Shown here: piece by piece, positions 12,901 through 22,085 of the stretch
Numbering within the stretch: the first letter of the stretch is position 1
How the letters are laid out: every line of letters begins with the position of its first letter
Source: Schistosoma mansoni
Taxonomy: Eukaryota > Platyhelminthes > Trematoda > Strigeidida > Schistosomatidae
Direction: 5' to 3'
Assembly: GCF_000237925.1 (NCBI RefSeq)
Contig: NW_017386039.1
Span: forward strand, 310,001 to 374,000
DNA: 64,000 bases
Position numbers and translations under genes: made by a program
Notes under the pieces: generated by a model
Seen by the model: only the letters and a program-made list of their open reading frames with translations
What the model was told of the DNA's origin: nothing
Database searches by the model: none

Positions 12901-15900
12901 CGAAGTCTCAAGCGCTAGCTCCTATAAATTGAGAGGTAGAATATTTTCATGGGTTTATAAATTGAATTTGTCATCTATAGTCGGTATATATCTGTCTAAT
13001 TTGTTTATCACGTCGATTCAGCTCTAGTTACTGTCTTGCCAGTTGTCTATACTGAAGATTTGTAGGTATCGTTTAAGCTTCTGTCATTTTATTTTACTTT
13101 GCTTCTCTAAATTTTGTTATGAATCAGTTTTCTGATGGATACATACTTTACATGTTACTTAAAACATCCTAGACATCTTTCTTTCTCTATACCAGTAGCT
13201 CAGGTTGCTCCAGGGTAATAAGGAAAATTTATGAATCGTGAAAGCGACTAAGTAGCTTTTTCACTCTAAAGAAAGATATGAAATTCCATCTGCCGTTCAC
13301 ACTTTGACCAAGCTCAGCATTGAAAATCTCACTGCTCTTAAGGCATGATACCTCGTCTAAAAAAATATGTTAAAGACTTGCTATTCTGTTGCTCTTCCGA
13401 ACAAGCCTGGCTTCTGTGAAGTACAGTGTTATAATTTGTATTTTTACTATATAAACGACCCAGCGATTCCTATTGCTTAGTATTCTTACACGATGACACT
13501 CGACAAGATCCCCAAATCAGAACACGTTGAACAGGAAAGAAATTGTATTCAAAATAATAATAATAAGTGAACAGCAATCAGCAATCAATAGTTTAAATAT
13601 CGTTCATATATTTATAGTATATGCATAAGAAGCTTATAGATTTTTCTGCAATAATATGCCCGGGCTGATCGGTTTAAAATTAACCAATCAGCGCGCAGCA
13701 ACACCATCATGCATAAAACATGCTTAATCCAATCTATATCCCACTAACACCTCCCCCTTGAGCAGATTCGTAGGACCTGGTGTTAGGGTCCAACTGCAAC
13801 CACTTTACTGGTTTGCGCTTTCGGTTAGTCCATCTTCTAGGTAATAAGGACGTTGTATCACCCTTCGTTTGCACCTTGACTGTCCTGTCTGTTTCAGGTG
13901 TTTTGATCTCAAAGGTGTCTAGCAGAACATCAAGAGGTAATCTATGCTGAGTTTCGTTGTTGGAAATCGAGGTTGATTTCAGTTGGTTAGCATGACGCAC
14001 CCAGATTTCTGAACCAACGGACACCTCGTAAACCACATTTCCTTTCTTTTGAACGATCCGACCAGCTATCCATGTAGGATGTTTTCCTCGATAGTCCATA
14101 ACAAGTACCTTTTGACCCACACTGAACAATCGTCTTTGTGCCCTATGGTGTCGATTAAACTGCTTCTCCATCGATAAGTTTCGTTGGGGCTCACGAGCTT
14201 GCGTCGGACGGATGCTGTCAAAATGTGTACGTATTTTTCTGCCAAGTAACGCTTCCGCTGGGGAGACTCCATTCGTTGTCTGAGGGTTCTGTGTCGAACG
14301 GTAGATAAACAAGAACCTCTCTAAGATCTCTTCGGTGTCCCCCTCCCCTCTTGATTTTTTTAGAGCATTTTTGAACGTACCAACAAAACGTTCTACCTGG
14401 CCATTCGATTGCGGATGGAATGGAGGTGTTCGGATGTGCCTGATTCCGTTCTGCTGACAAAATTCTGAAAAGTCTTTTCTGACTTCATCTGACGACACTG
14501 GAGTGTTTCGAATTACCGCTGCTGCTACACTCCGTATTTCTGGAACCTTTTTACCTGTCTTTTTTGCATATGAGGTGGTGTCTAATGATGGACACGACAC
14601 GTTACACACGCTGTTAATGGGTATATCCATTAATCCAAGCTTTTCTAACATATCTAGACCAAGTAGATCAAGGTTTGGTCGTTCTGATAGATAGCATACT
14701 CCTTTACAGCTATTTCCATTGAAGGAAAATTCACATTGTAATTCACCAACTAGCTTCAGTACACCTCCAGATACGTTTTTAGCCGTTTTCTTGGATGGCT
14801 TCATTGGCGGTTTTCCCAGCAAGTTATAAGTCTCTCTAGACACTAGAGTAATATCGGATGCTGTGTCAATTTGAAGACGAACCGCTATACCATTAATCTG
14901 GATCGTAACATACTTTCTCCGAATGTCATAGTCTGTTTGAAAGGCTGCTACCAGAGAAAGTGATTTAGATTCGGCTGACTTTATGTGTCGAGGACGTTTG
15001 TGCTTCTGCTTAGGCTGGGACGTACGATTTGGAGGACAATGACCTTCTTTATGCCCACGTTTGTTACACATCTGACATTTATGTTTCTTGAATGGGCAGA
15101 ATCGTACATAATGCCAATCACCACATAACCAACATGCAGTCGTTGGTTTGCTACCACTTGTTTTCGGTTTCTGAACATTTAACCTCGTAATATCATTGAC
15201 ACTACTGCAGGTTAAATTAGGATTTACCTGTTCAATCAACTGATTGTCGTGTCTGATGTTCTGTAGCCGCTTACGCTCATCTGTTAACGTTCTGAGTGTG
15301 ATGTTAGGATCTTGATCCAAACGAGTTAGAAGTCTGGTTCTAATCTCAGCATCTTGTGGTGACTGGAGAGCTTTGATGAATATAAGGCATTTAAATTGAT
15401 CTTCTGTCAACGAGCGTAACTTGAACTTTTCACATTCTCTGTTGACGATGTCTGCTAGAACACCATATTCATCGGCTTCTCGTTTCACCAAATTAAGACA
15501 CTGGTAGCGAATACTAAACAATGAGGAAGATTCACTGAATATTTCTGACAGCTGAGATACTGTCTCCTCGAAACTGAGCTCTCGAGGTAACTTTGGTAAT
15601 ATATGATCAGCATAGCGTGCATGTTCATGACTTCCCAACTTGCGCATCAACAGTCGAGTCTTCCATGCGTCGTCTTGATTACAGAACTCTATTCTAAATG
15701 TGTCTTCCCAACGCTTGAACCATGTGAGAAATGTATTGCCACATTCGGGGTCATAATAGAATTCTGGGATGCTGCTGGCAACTGCATCACAAGAAGAAGT
15801 ACTTGTAGTAGCATGTGAACTCGAGTAGTGTATGTTAAGCTGTTGCGTCAAAGTTTCTAACAGGCGCATTTGTGCGTCAAGTTGTGCTTGCTGTTGCTGT

Positions 15901-18841
15901 AGTATTCGGCTGAGCTGGTCATCTGATATAGGCATATTGAATGAATTTTCCTTTTTCCTCGTCGCCACTGTTATATTTGTATTTTTACTATATAAACGAC
16001 CCAGCGATTCCTATTGCTTAGTATTCTTACACGATGACACTCGACAAGATCCCCAAATCAGAACACGTTGAACAGGAAAGAAATTGTATTCAAAATAATA
16101 ATAATAAGTGAACAGCAATCAGCAATCAATAGTTTAAATATCGTTCATATATTTATAGTATATGCATAAGAAGCTTATAGATTTTTCTGCAATAATATGC
16201 CCGGGCTGATCGGTTTAAAATTAACCAATCAGCGCGCAGCAACACCATCATGCATAAAACATGCTCAATCCAATCTATATCCCACTAACATACAGTATTA
16301 GTTTTCACTAATTTTTTCGGCGTGCTTTATTTGTTTAATCAAAACTTTTCTGTTTTATTCCTTAACGATAGGCAAATGGTACGATTGTTGGCTTTCCACA
16401 TGCAAAGCCATATACAAAAGATTCTCTTCTTTTCGAGGAATGTGATATTCTTATTCCTGCGGCAAATGAAAAACAAATCCATAGTGGCAACGCAGATAAG
16501 ATCAGAGCAAAACTAATCGGGGAGGGTGCGAATGGTCCCACTACACCAAAAGCCGATAAAGTTAGTTTTCTGAGAGCTTATTTATTGTTTCATAAACAAA
16601 CTTCTGTCTAGGTACAGAATTAATTATTTGCCAACTACTTCACTAAACATTACGTTCATATTTCATGAGTTTTTTTCTTAAGTTCATAAATTACATGTTC
16701 GCCATCCTACAAATCACAGTTAGCTAGTCCACCGTATTCACTAAGTCTTTTATACACTTCGTTTGTTAGTTTTTGAATTTCTTGGTTAGCAGAATGCCAA
16801 ATCATAGATTTAAGTTCAGTTCAACTGTAGATATTTCGTATTTAATTCCATTCCAGATACTGCGAGAGAAGAATAAGTTGGTTATTCCAGATTTGTATCT
16901 GAATGCTGGTGGTGTTACTGTGTCGTATTTTGAATGGCTTAAAAATTTAAATCACGTGAGCTATGGTCGACTAACCTTTAAGTACGAACGAGATTCCAAC
17001 TATCAGTTACTAAGTAAGTTATTTCACCTTCATAGATAATCGAAAACACAAGTATTATTTTTAAAGTATATTTTACTTTAAGTAGCTATTAAAAGGAGTA
17101 ATATGGTCTTTTTATGTCGTAATCCACTATGAATTAATACTTCTGGTACCTAATTCTGATTGGTTTGCCGTCCAGTATGTATTTTACTTCAATCGCGGTG
17201 CTTCTGATAAATGACTTTTTCGTGAATTCATGACACGAAAATAAAACCGACAAGTTGCTTTAGTATTTTCAGTTTTTAGTTAGCAGCGAAACTTACTATA
17301 ACACATGTGAAATTACAAATTCACCGTACAAATGGTAGATAGTATGTTTAAATTATTGATGGAACCCACTAGTCAGTATTAGTATATTTTCATACTCATT
17401 TATTTTTGGTCATGCCAGCTCTTAATATCATACTCATAGCTCATTCATGGCAGAGTTCCTCGCGAATTATGTTTAGATATAACATGTATGGCAAATTCTA
17501 TATAAGCTCCCGACCAGTTTTTATTTTTCGGGTGTAGAGAATGTCATTCCTAGTAAACCATGATATCATGTCTATTGAAGAGTATGTATACGGTTGCACT
17601 GGGAGTGCAATTTTCGTGTTGATGGTTTTTATCCTTTATATTCCCAAGTTGCTCTATGTAAAGGAATTTGGGTAAATGTCTTGTAGACTTCTAAAATGCC
17701 TCATTTGAAGCGAGTCTATAAATGCATTTGTTCATTATGAATCAAATCTTCAATTTGAAACTCATTTGGTCACATCTTTTTACCTCCTATTGGGGGAGTT
17801 AAAGCGTAAATAAAGTCTTTGTAAGTCTATATTCCATATGAAATATGACATATCTTCAATTCATTAACCACTGAGTAGTGGCCGATGTCATATTTGTCTA
17901 TCCTCTTGGTGCTGATCTCTAACCTTATCGATCAGTCGGTTAGCTGCGAATTGTGGACCGATGATCTACTTCCAGGGCGCAACTAGGATGTTAGGCTCAA
18001 CGTTCTGAGAAACAGCTTAACCGTCCATTATTCAGCAGCAACCTATGGCAGACCAGCACAATACCCCGTGAACTCAAGTCAGATTAAGCAAACTGACAAA
18101 CAGGAAACAGAATTCGATGATGAGTTTTAATTATCGCTAAATAATAATATCCAAACCAACTAAGGTTTTATCTAGTTTATGAATGAAAAGTAATCTTACA
18201 TACTGGTTTTAATAATTGGTTGTTAATGTTCCTAAGGTAAAACTAAAACCACCCACTTGGCAGCAACAGTTTAAATCTTTTGGTTCTGTCTCTGATATCC
18301 ATTTGGTGCCTGCCAGCTCATCAAAAACTATATAAAAACAGTAGTCATAAATGAAAGCATCAGTTTAAGTTACTGCGTTTTACAATGTCACAGAAAATCA
18401 GAAAAGATAAGAGAAATATTCAATCAAAAAATAGGAGGGGTAAACTGACGTGGAAAAAATAGGTTTCGAATTGTGAAAGGCTTAATATTTGAATGTCTGG
18501 AATAGCTAACTAGATTTAAAATTGAATCATTTTTTTGAAACTTGGAATCGTATGCATGCTAGTTTCATATTTGGGACTGGAATTCTAGGTGCCTCAAGCT
18601 GTAGCTGATAGCTGTTGTCATACTTTAAATGTTAATCGAATTCTTTGCTCACTGTTGTTCATTCTAGTGTGATCAGTAAAAATAAATTAACGTTTAACTC
18701 TTTCACTTCACATTTTTATCAAGAGTTAGATTTATTTACCTTGTTTTTTAAATGACAGATAGTGTACAACAGTCTTTAGAGAAGAAGTTTGCTGACAGAA
18801 TACCGATAACACCATCCGAAGATTTTCAGCTTCGCATTGCG
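3954..18841 (+). CDS. GLUD1: Glutamate dehydrogenase, mitochondrial (7 exons seen, 3' end not found)
   Basis: Oxidative deamination of glutamate to 2-oxoglutarate with NAD(P) in the mitochondrial matrix. Exons: 3954-4524, 4557-4643, 4791-4879, 5103-5339, 16372-16560, 16857-17013, 18759-18841. All introns are GT-AG and phases agree, giving 471 residues. Residues 1-33 are basic and amphipathic, as in a mitochondrial targeting peptide. PTKGGIRYS (120-128) is the glutamate-binding segment, and [14 protein letters not shown] (152-165) is the family signature with catalytic Lys158. GFGNVG (283-288) is the NAD-binding glycine turn. Exon 5 carries EGANGPTTP, exon 6 [18 protein letters not shown] and the start of the antenna, exon 7 the antenna end (QQSLEKKF). 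Intron 1 is only 32 nt; intron 4 is 11,032 nt and full of transposons. The C-terminal ~60 residues (pivot helix) should lie further downstream or in a gap; I could not find them. The start at 3954 is the first ATG of the frame. Confidence 0.95.
4525..4556 (+). other. 32-nt intron 1 of glutamate dehydrogenase
   Basis: It starts gttagt and ends tttcag. Removing it joins the Gly codon and keeps the family sequence [14 protein letters not shown] in frame. Introns this short near the 5' end of genes are a known schistosome trait. Confidence 0.92.
5717..6150 (+). repeat. SINE-like retroposon copy 1 (old)
   Basis: It matches, with many differences, the full copy at 60988-61506. Both begin with ccaaatgccctgg, share a tatatagcc segment, a tgttgtttacgaaat segment and the gctttaaccgggttggt segment, and end near a cacacaaat block. 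It sits in GDH intron 4 in the same sense as the gene. No coding capacity. Confidence 0.7.
6330..9410 (+). mobile_element. RTE-B LINE, near full length but decayed
   Basis: A non-LTR retrotransposon of a second RTE-like family (RTE-B), in GDH intron 4 in the gene's sense. From 6417 the endonuclease begins ([20 protein letters not shown]), with [10 protein letters not shown] and [11 protein letters not shown] near 6790-6915 and a worn TWCPPS...DHIAFSYRW near 7070-7140. After the assembly gap the linker [11 protein letters not shown] appears (7640-7690). The palm follows to about 8600 (a worn [27 protein letters not shown]) and the C-terminal block to about 9290. Stops and frameshifts are frequent, so it is dead. 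It ends in an ATT repeat at 9381-9409, as RTE elements usually end in short tandem repeats. Confidence 0.8.
7413..7612. other. Assembly gap, 200 N
   Basis: Exactly 200 N inside the RTE-B copy. Frames that run through it are artefacts. All three gaps in the window are 200 N, so the length is a placeholder. Confidence 0.99.
9480..9566 (+). repeat. 3' tail fragment of the SINE-like retroposon
   Basis: The stretch matches the 3' end of the 60988-61506 repeat: a ggtgcctcttagtacca block, tttatgtgtttaaata, then an A/T-rich tail. Severely 5' truncated copy. Confidence 0.6.
9567..9999. other. Intronic sequence with a possible tRNA-like SINE head on the - strand
   Basis: Mostly unrecognised. On the - strand around 9830-9935 the order gagtggtggtttaatag, gcgttcaa, then a 'ccactaagtccc' block resembles the tRNA-like head (GTGGT..AG.GGTTAAGCG) of Smalpha-type SINEs, but the internal promoter boxes are poor. 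Low confidence. Confidence 0.25.
10000..12660 (+). mobile_element. RTE-A LINE with internal loss and a SINE-like insertion near its end
   Basis: A copy of the RTE-A (SR2-like) family. A GC-richer 5' UTR (10000-10190) precedes a decayed endonuclease: [18 protein letters not shown] near 10350, [15 protein letters not shown] near 10430, [29 protein letters not shown] near 10680, and [18 protein letters not shown] near 10900. The linker is best kept at 11366-11850, with [15 protein letters not shown] and the palm start IPKKGDL. The frame then jumps to the C-terminal [16 protein letters not shown] near 11890, so most of the polymerase palm is deleted. The end (GVCSIGSN) lies at 12620-12660, after the SINE-like insertion. 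Several stops; dead. It lies in GDH intron 4. Confidence 0.82.
12385..12615 (-). repeat. SINE-like retroposon, 5' truncated, inserted antisense in RTE-A
   Basis: Reads as the reverse complement of the 3' half of the 60988-61506 repeat: the tttatttactttaacacat tail, ggggcaccagat, the accgaagcaggtggtttt segment and the ccacacccggagcc segment. RTE-A coding is present on both sides (…QDSVGW before, GVCSIGSN after), so the repeat jumped into the LINE. A clear target duplication could not be fixed. Confidence 0.75.
12661..13426. other. Intron 4 sequence, nothing recognised
   Basis: AT-rich, no coding frame of note and no element ends that I recognise. The last bases, tacag at 13422-13426, are the left copy of the target duplication of the LTR element that follows. 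Confidence 0.4.
13427..13749 (-). repeat. 3' LTR of the 13.4-16.3 kb gypsy element
   Basis: About 323 bp, nearly identical to 15969-16290. On the - strand it runs TGTTAGTGGG to ATAACA and carries a TATAAATA box. Confidence 0.9.
15969..16290 (-). repeat. 5' LTR of the 13.4-16.3 kb gypsy element
   Basis: 322 bp, partner of 13427-13749. It ends 81 bp before GDH exon 5. On the - strand it carries TATAAATA, the likely promoter, facing away from exon 5. Confidence 0.9.
17014..18758 (+). other. Intron 6 of glutamate dehydrogenase
   Basis: AT-rich intron of 1745 nt, gtaagt to gacag. No mobile element or RNA gene is recognised in it, in contrast to the repeat-packed intron 4. Confidence 0.75.
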
Positions 18842-19146
18842 GTAATTTGATGTTTTTGGTCCCCTGCTTTTGTTATGTCATCAAAAGTAAAATTATTTGG
18901 AAAGTATACCATCTTGTTGTTACACCATCTATTGTATATGAATTCTTCCTGAAAATTATATCCATATAAATCATAGCCTGTTAAAGTATTGGTATCAGTT
19001 CCAGCTTATATAAATAATCTATATGTAACTTCACTACTCATAGATTTACTTGAATTATGTTAAATTTGGTTTGTTGAACACTGTTGTTTAGTGTTCAGCG
19101 TAATGCAATGGTCCATACTTATTCGGTGATGGATTCTTGTCTCACT
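18842..19146 (+). other. Start of GDH intron 7, nothing recognised
   Basis: Follows a gtaatt donor after exon 7. AT-rich and without a candidate for the missing last GDH exon. Confidence 0.5.
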
Positions 19147-19326
19147 AATATGGAGAATTACTACAACCATAATGAAAACAGTACAAGTATTTGTAAACAA
19201 TTGTCTACTCAATATTCTCAGTTTCCGTTGACAGGATACCATCAGCGATAGCCTACTGTGCGAGAGAACGAACCAACTTCCAGCTGAGGAGGGAATCGAG
19301 AAGGGACACTGGAAGTGAATAGGACA
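19147..19326 (+). mobile_element. RTE-A LINE fragment ending at an assembly gap
   Basis: Sense RTE-A C-terminal fragment on +: frames give FVNNCLLNILSFR and WERTNQLPAEE-like peptides. It is identical base for base, as far as I could compare, to the reverse complement of 2971-3146, and stops directly at the gap. Confidence 0.75.
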
Positions 19327-19526
19327 NNNNNNNNNNNNNNNNNNNNNNNNNNNNNNNNNNNNNNNNNNNNNNNNNNNNNNNNNNNNNNNNNNNNNNNNNN
19401 NNNNNNNNNNNNNNNNNNNNNNNNNNNNNNNNNNNNNNNNNNNNNNNNNNNNNNNNNNNNNNNNNNNNNNNNNNNNNNNNNNNNNNNNNNNNNNNNNNNN
19501 NNNNNNNNNNNNNNNNNNNNNNNNNN
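19327..19526. other. Assembly gap, 200 N
   Basis: Exactly 200 N, flanked by RTE-A on the left and RTE-C on the right. It could hide any length, including part of GDH. Confidence 0.99.
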
Positions 19527-20600
19527 CATAAGCTCTCACTAGACTGGTAGTTTTCGAGTAAAGAGCCTTTACAAGGTTTGTGTACTTTTGAGGTGCACCT
19601 TTCAATGACAGACACTGTCACAGAACCTCTCGGTCTACAGAGTCAAATGCTGCTTTTATGTCAAGAAAAACTATCATTGTTTAACGCCAGTAAGTATGTT
19701 TGCGTTTCAAAACTTGACGAATAGTGAATATTTTGTCGATGCAGCCACGACCAGGTCTGAAGCCAGCCTGATTTCCTCGTGTTTGCAGTTCACGAGTCTT
19801 TGTTAGATATCCGATAATTATTGAGACTAGTATTTTAGATGCTATGTTTGTCAGACTAATCCCTCTATGGTTATCACAGGATGATTTTGGCCCCTTCTTA
19901 TATATTAGGACAATAAGTGATTGTGACCAGTTGGATGGGATTACGTCCAACTCCCTGATTTTAGCCAAAATATTAGTCAATCTAGTCGCCGAAATCGGAC
20001 CACCATATTTAAAGACCTCTGGAGCCAATCCATCAGGACCAGCTGCTCTTCCTCGCTTCAGATTAGTTATAGCCTTTTGAACTTCAGTTAGAGTCGGGGG
20101 GCCTACTTTAATGTCCCATTCAGGTTTTCTGGGAATAGTGGGTAGTTGTGCAGTAGCTGAAAGCCAGCTAAACTGCTCCTTAAAGTGTTCCTCCCATCGA
20201 TCTAAACGTCTGGACTGAGAGCAGATAAGTGTTCCGTCTTTATCCGAGATTGTCTCACTTACACTTGACTTCTTAATTCCGGTTTCTTTTATTAATCTGA
20301 AGAGTTGCCTACAGCCACTGCCTTTTCCATCTCTTTTGCTTTCGTTGCCCACCACTGCTCTCGATCGTTCCTTAGTGTTTAGTTAACCTAGATCTAATTT
20401 GTTCACGCTCTTCGTCGTGTTCAGAGCCTGATGGGATGAGTTTATGCGAATCCATCAGTGAAATAGACAGCCAGTATAGCTCCATTGGTTCATCACGATA
20501 GGCAAGCCCAACCACAACGTCAAGGTAGCAGCAACAGTCGGGATTAGGGGTAACAGGCGTATGTAGGTTGGCACTCTGATTATCCACAGCAGCCTTTATT
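19527..20600 (-). mobile_element. RTE-C LINE, linker and reverse-transcriptase fragment
   Basis: A third RTE-like family on the - strand. The frame 20355-19681 is open for 224 codons: a linker with SSVSETISDKDGTL, then RGRAAGPDGLAPEVFKYGG, SLIVLIYKKG, NHRGISLTNIASKIL and the palm entry GNQAGFRPGRGCIDKIFT. The palm continues in the next frame (FLDIKAAFDSVDREVLW) up to the gap. The upstream part 20587-20372 is a decayed region of the same copy. The long open frame makes it one of the less worn LINE pieces here. Confidence 0.82.
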
Positions 20601-21720
20601 AGCCAACTCGGTTATTAAAGTTTAGGGATGTTTCAAGTCCATTCTTTACTCAAATCATGGGCACTGAGGTTCTATTCGTGCCTGTGTCCTCGTTCAAAAC
20701 ACCATGACTTGAGAGAGGGCATTGTTATTGCTTCCACCATTCAGTGGAGATGCAAATGGACACCTTTCAATGCCTTAAATGTAAGTTTAAAGATGGCGTC
20801 AAACTACGTACCTTCAGGTATGTTATCATCAGCTACCTGCTACAAAATGAATAGTTTTACATTTATTCCTTCTGTTCTACGGAATGAAACTGGATCGTGT
20901 TCTACAGAATGTTGAATAGTCTTTAACTATGGACAATATATATATATATGGCTATTTTCGAGTTTGGAAACTATTGTATACAAATGCAGTTTTTCTGTAA
21001 GCAGCTTTTCTCGCGTTCAAACAAATACTTCGTGTAAGATACATAGAATGCTTGCTTTATTAATCTATCTTCTCAAGAGTTTTCAAGGATCTGTTTTGAA
21101 ATGTCACGCTTGTGTCTAACATCGGTTCTTTTTCCGAGGCAGTTCTCAAGATAAATCGAGTAAATTTCTGACATTCATTGAATCCCCAAAAGGTATACCA
21201 TCAGAGAAGGATAGTACTTCTACTTTTCCTTAGAAGAAGAATATTATTTTCTTCGTTAGATTGATTCCGAACAATTGCCCATGTAAAGGAGAATGTAATA
21301 TATTAGTTACATATTCGAAACTAAAATGATACTTTGTTGGTAAACTCCATCATCATCATTGGTCGACAGTTTTTTCGGTTTAGTACACCATAGTCATAGT
21401 ATTTCTATTGACTACTTCATTGATAAATAACCATCACATCAACAAGGGCAAATTCTAGTTAGTTGATCTTTTATTCTATATTTTGACATCAATTTGACTA
21501 ACCTTTTTGCTCTGGACCCAGGAATGAATAATTGTTTTATCACTTCAGTAGCTGTTGGTCACCAGACATAATTAAATACCAGAATAATATCCATGTTACA
21601 ATAGTATGTCAAATTACCTTGTTTATTGATTAATAAAATTAATATCAAAAAATCAGCATGGTAATTTAGCTCACATGTTTAATGAAAATACGTCAGTGTA
21701 TTCTACATCTTAAACAATAC
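20601..21720. other. AT-rich intergenic or intronic sequence
   Basis: The 20628-20915 frame has no recognisable family. A short TA repeat lies at 20936-20948. I see no supported gene. Confidence 0.4.
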
Positions 21721-21794
21721 AATCAGTCCAAATAACTTTCAGTATTGTCAATACGCTGAATTTCCGGGAAAAAACATTGAATTCAATGTGTTAA

Positions 21795-21985
21795 TAATCT
21801 GACTAATCATAATGAGTTTGTGGGTATTAATGCCGAAGTTGGAAGTGATAGTTTTAAATAAAGTATTGGGCAGAAAGTTAATAATAAATATATTTTTTGT
21901 AATACCCCAATCGGTAGAAAACTTTATTTCTGACGTTTCGTGGCTTAATATAAGCACTTCTTCAGAATGAATAGAAATTTAATAA
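21795..21985 (-). mobile_element. Penelope-like terminal repeat with hammerhead ribozyme motif
   Basis: On the - strand (21965 downwards) one reads CTGAAGA, then a hairpin GTGCTT...AAGCCAC, then GAAACGTC and AGAA. This is the small hammerhead variant, with one extra core base after CTGAAGA, known from Penelope-like terminal repeats. The sequence beyond it (attggggtattaca, then an AT-rich tail) is shared with 39660-39790 and 26180-26260. It is a remnant of the terminal repeat without coding sequence. Confidence 0.65.
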
Positions 21986-22004
21986 AAACTTTGAAAAATT
22001 GGTT

Positions 22005-22085
22005 TTCTCGAAGCGTCAGAAATACAATTTCCTACTGATTGGGATATCACAAAAAATGTATTTGTTACTTACTAATCATATTTCG
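22005..22085 (+). mobile_element. Penelope-like terminal repeat piece, head to head with the previous
   Basis: It carries the hammerhead 3' part (tcgaagcgtcagaaat, a worn CGAAACGTCAGAA) and the following gattgggatatcacaaa segment in + orientation. The CTGAAGA half is not present. It faces the - strand copy about 40 bp away. Confidence 0.5.

Larger units (their letters stand above)
13427..16290 (-). mobile_element. Ty3/gypsy LTR element, internally shortened, young
   Basis: A gypsy-group LTR element on the - strand inside GDH intron 4. Ends are TGTTA...TAACA with a 5-bp target duplication TACAG (13422-13426 and 16291-16295). The two ~322-bp LTRs differ at about two positions, so the insertion is recent. 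A primer-binding site follows the right LTR (tggcgacgagg on -) and a purine tract lies beside the left LTR. Parts seen: gag, two CCHC-type zinc knuckles, a DTASD retropepsin motif, and the end of an integrase ([11 protein letters not shown]) with its C-terminal region. Reverse transcriptase and RNase H are not among the parts, so it is broken and could only move with help. Family placement (Saci-2/3-like) is tentative. Confidence 0.88.

Noticed and set aside
19060-19621. Frames of 95-181 codons across 19327-19526
   Set aside because: Gap artefacts, and they join two different LINE families on opposite strands.
21195-21235. SEKD-like peptide that could be the start of the missing GDH exon (GASEKDIVHSGL)
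   Set aside because: The frame stops after a few residues, no acceptor AG fits the needed phase, and the rest of the motif is absent.
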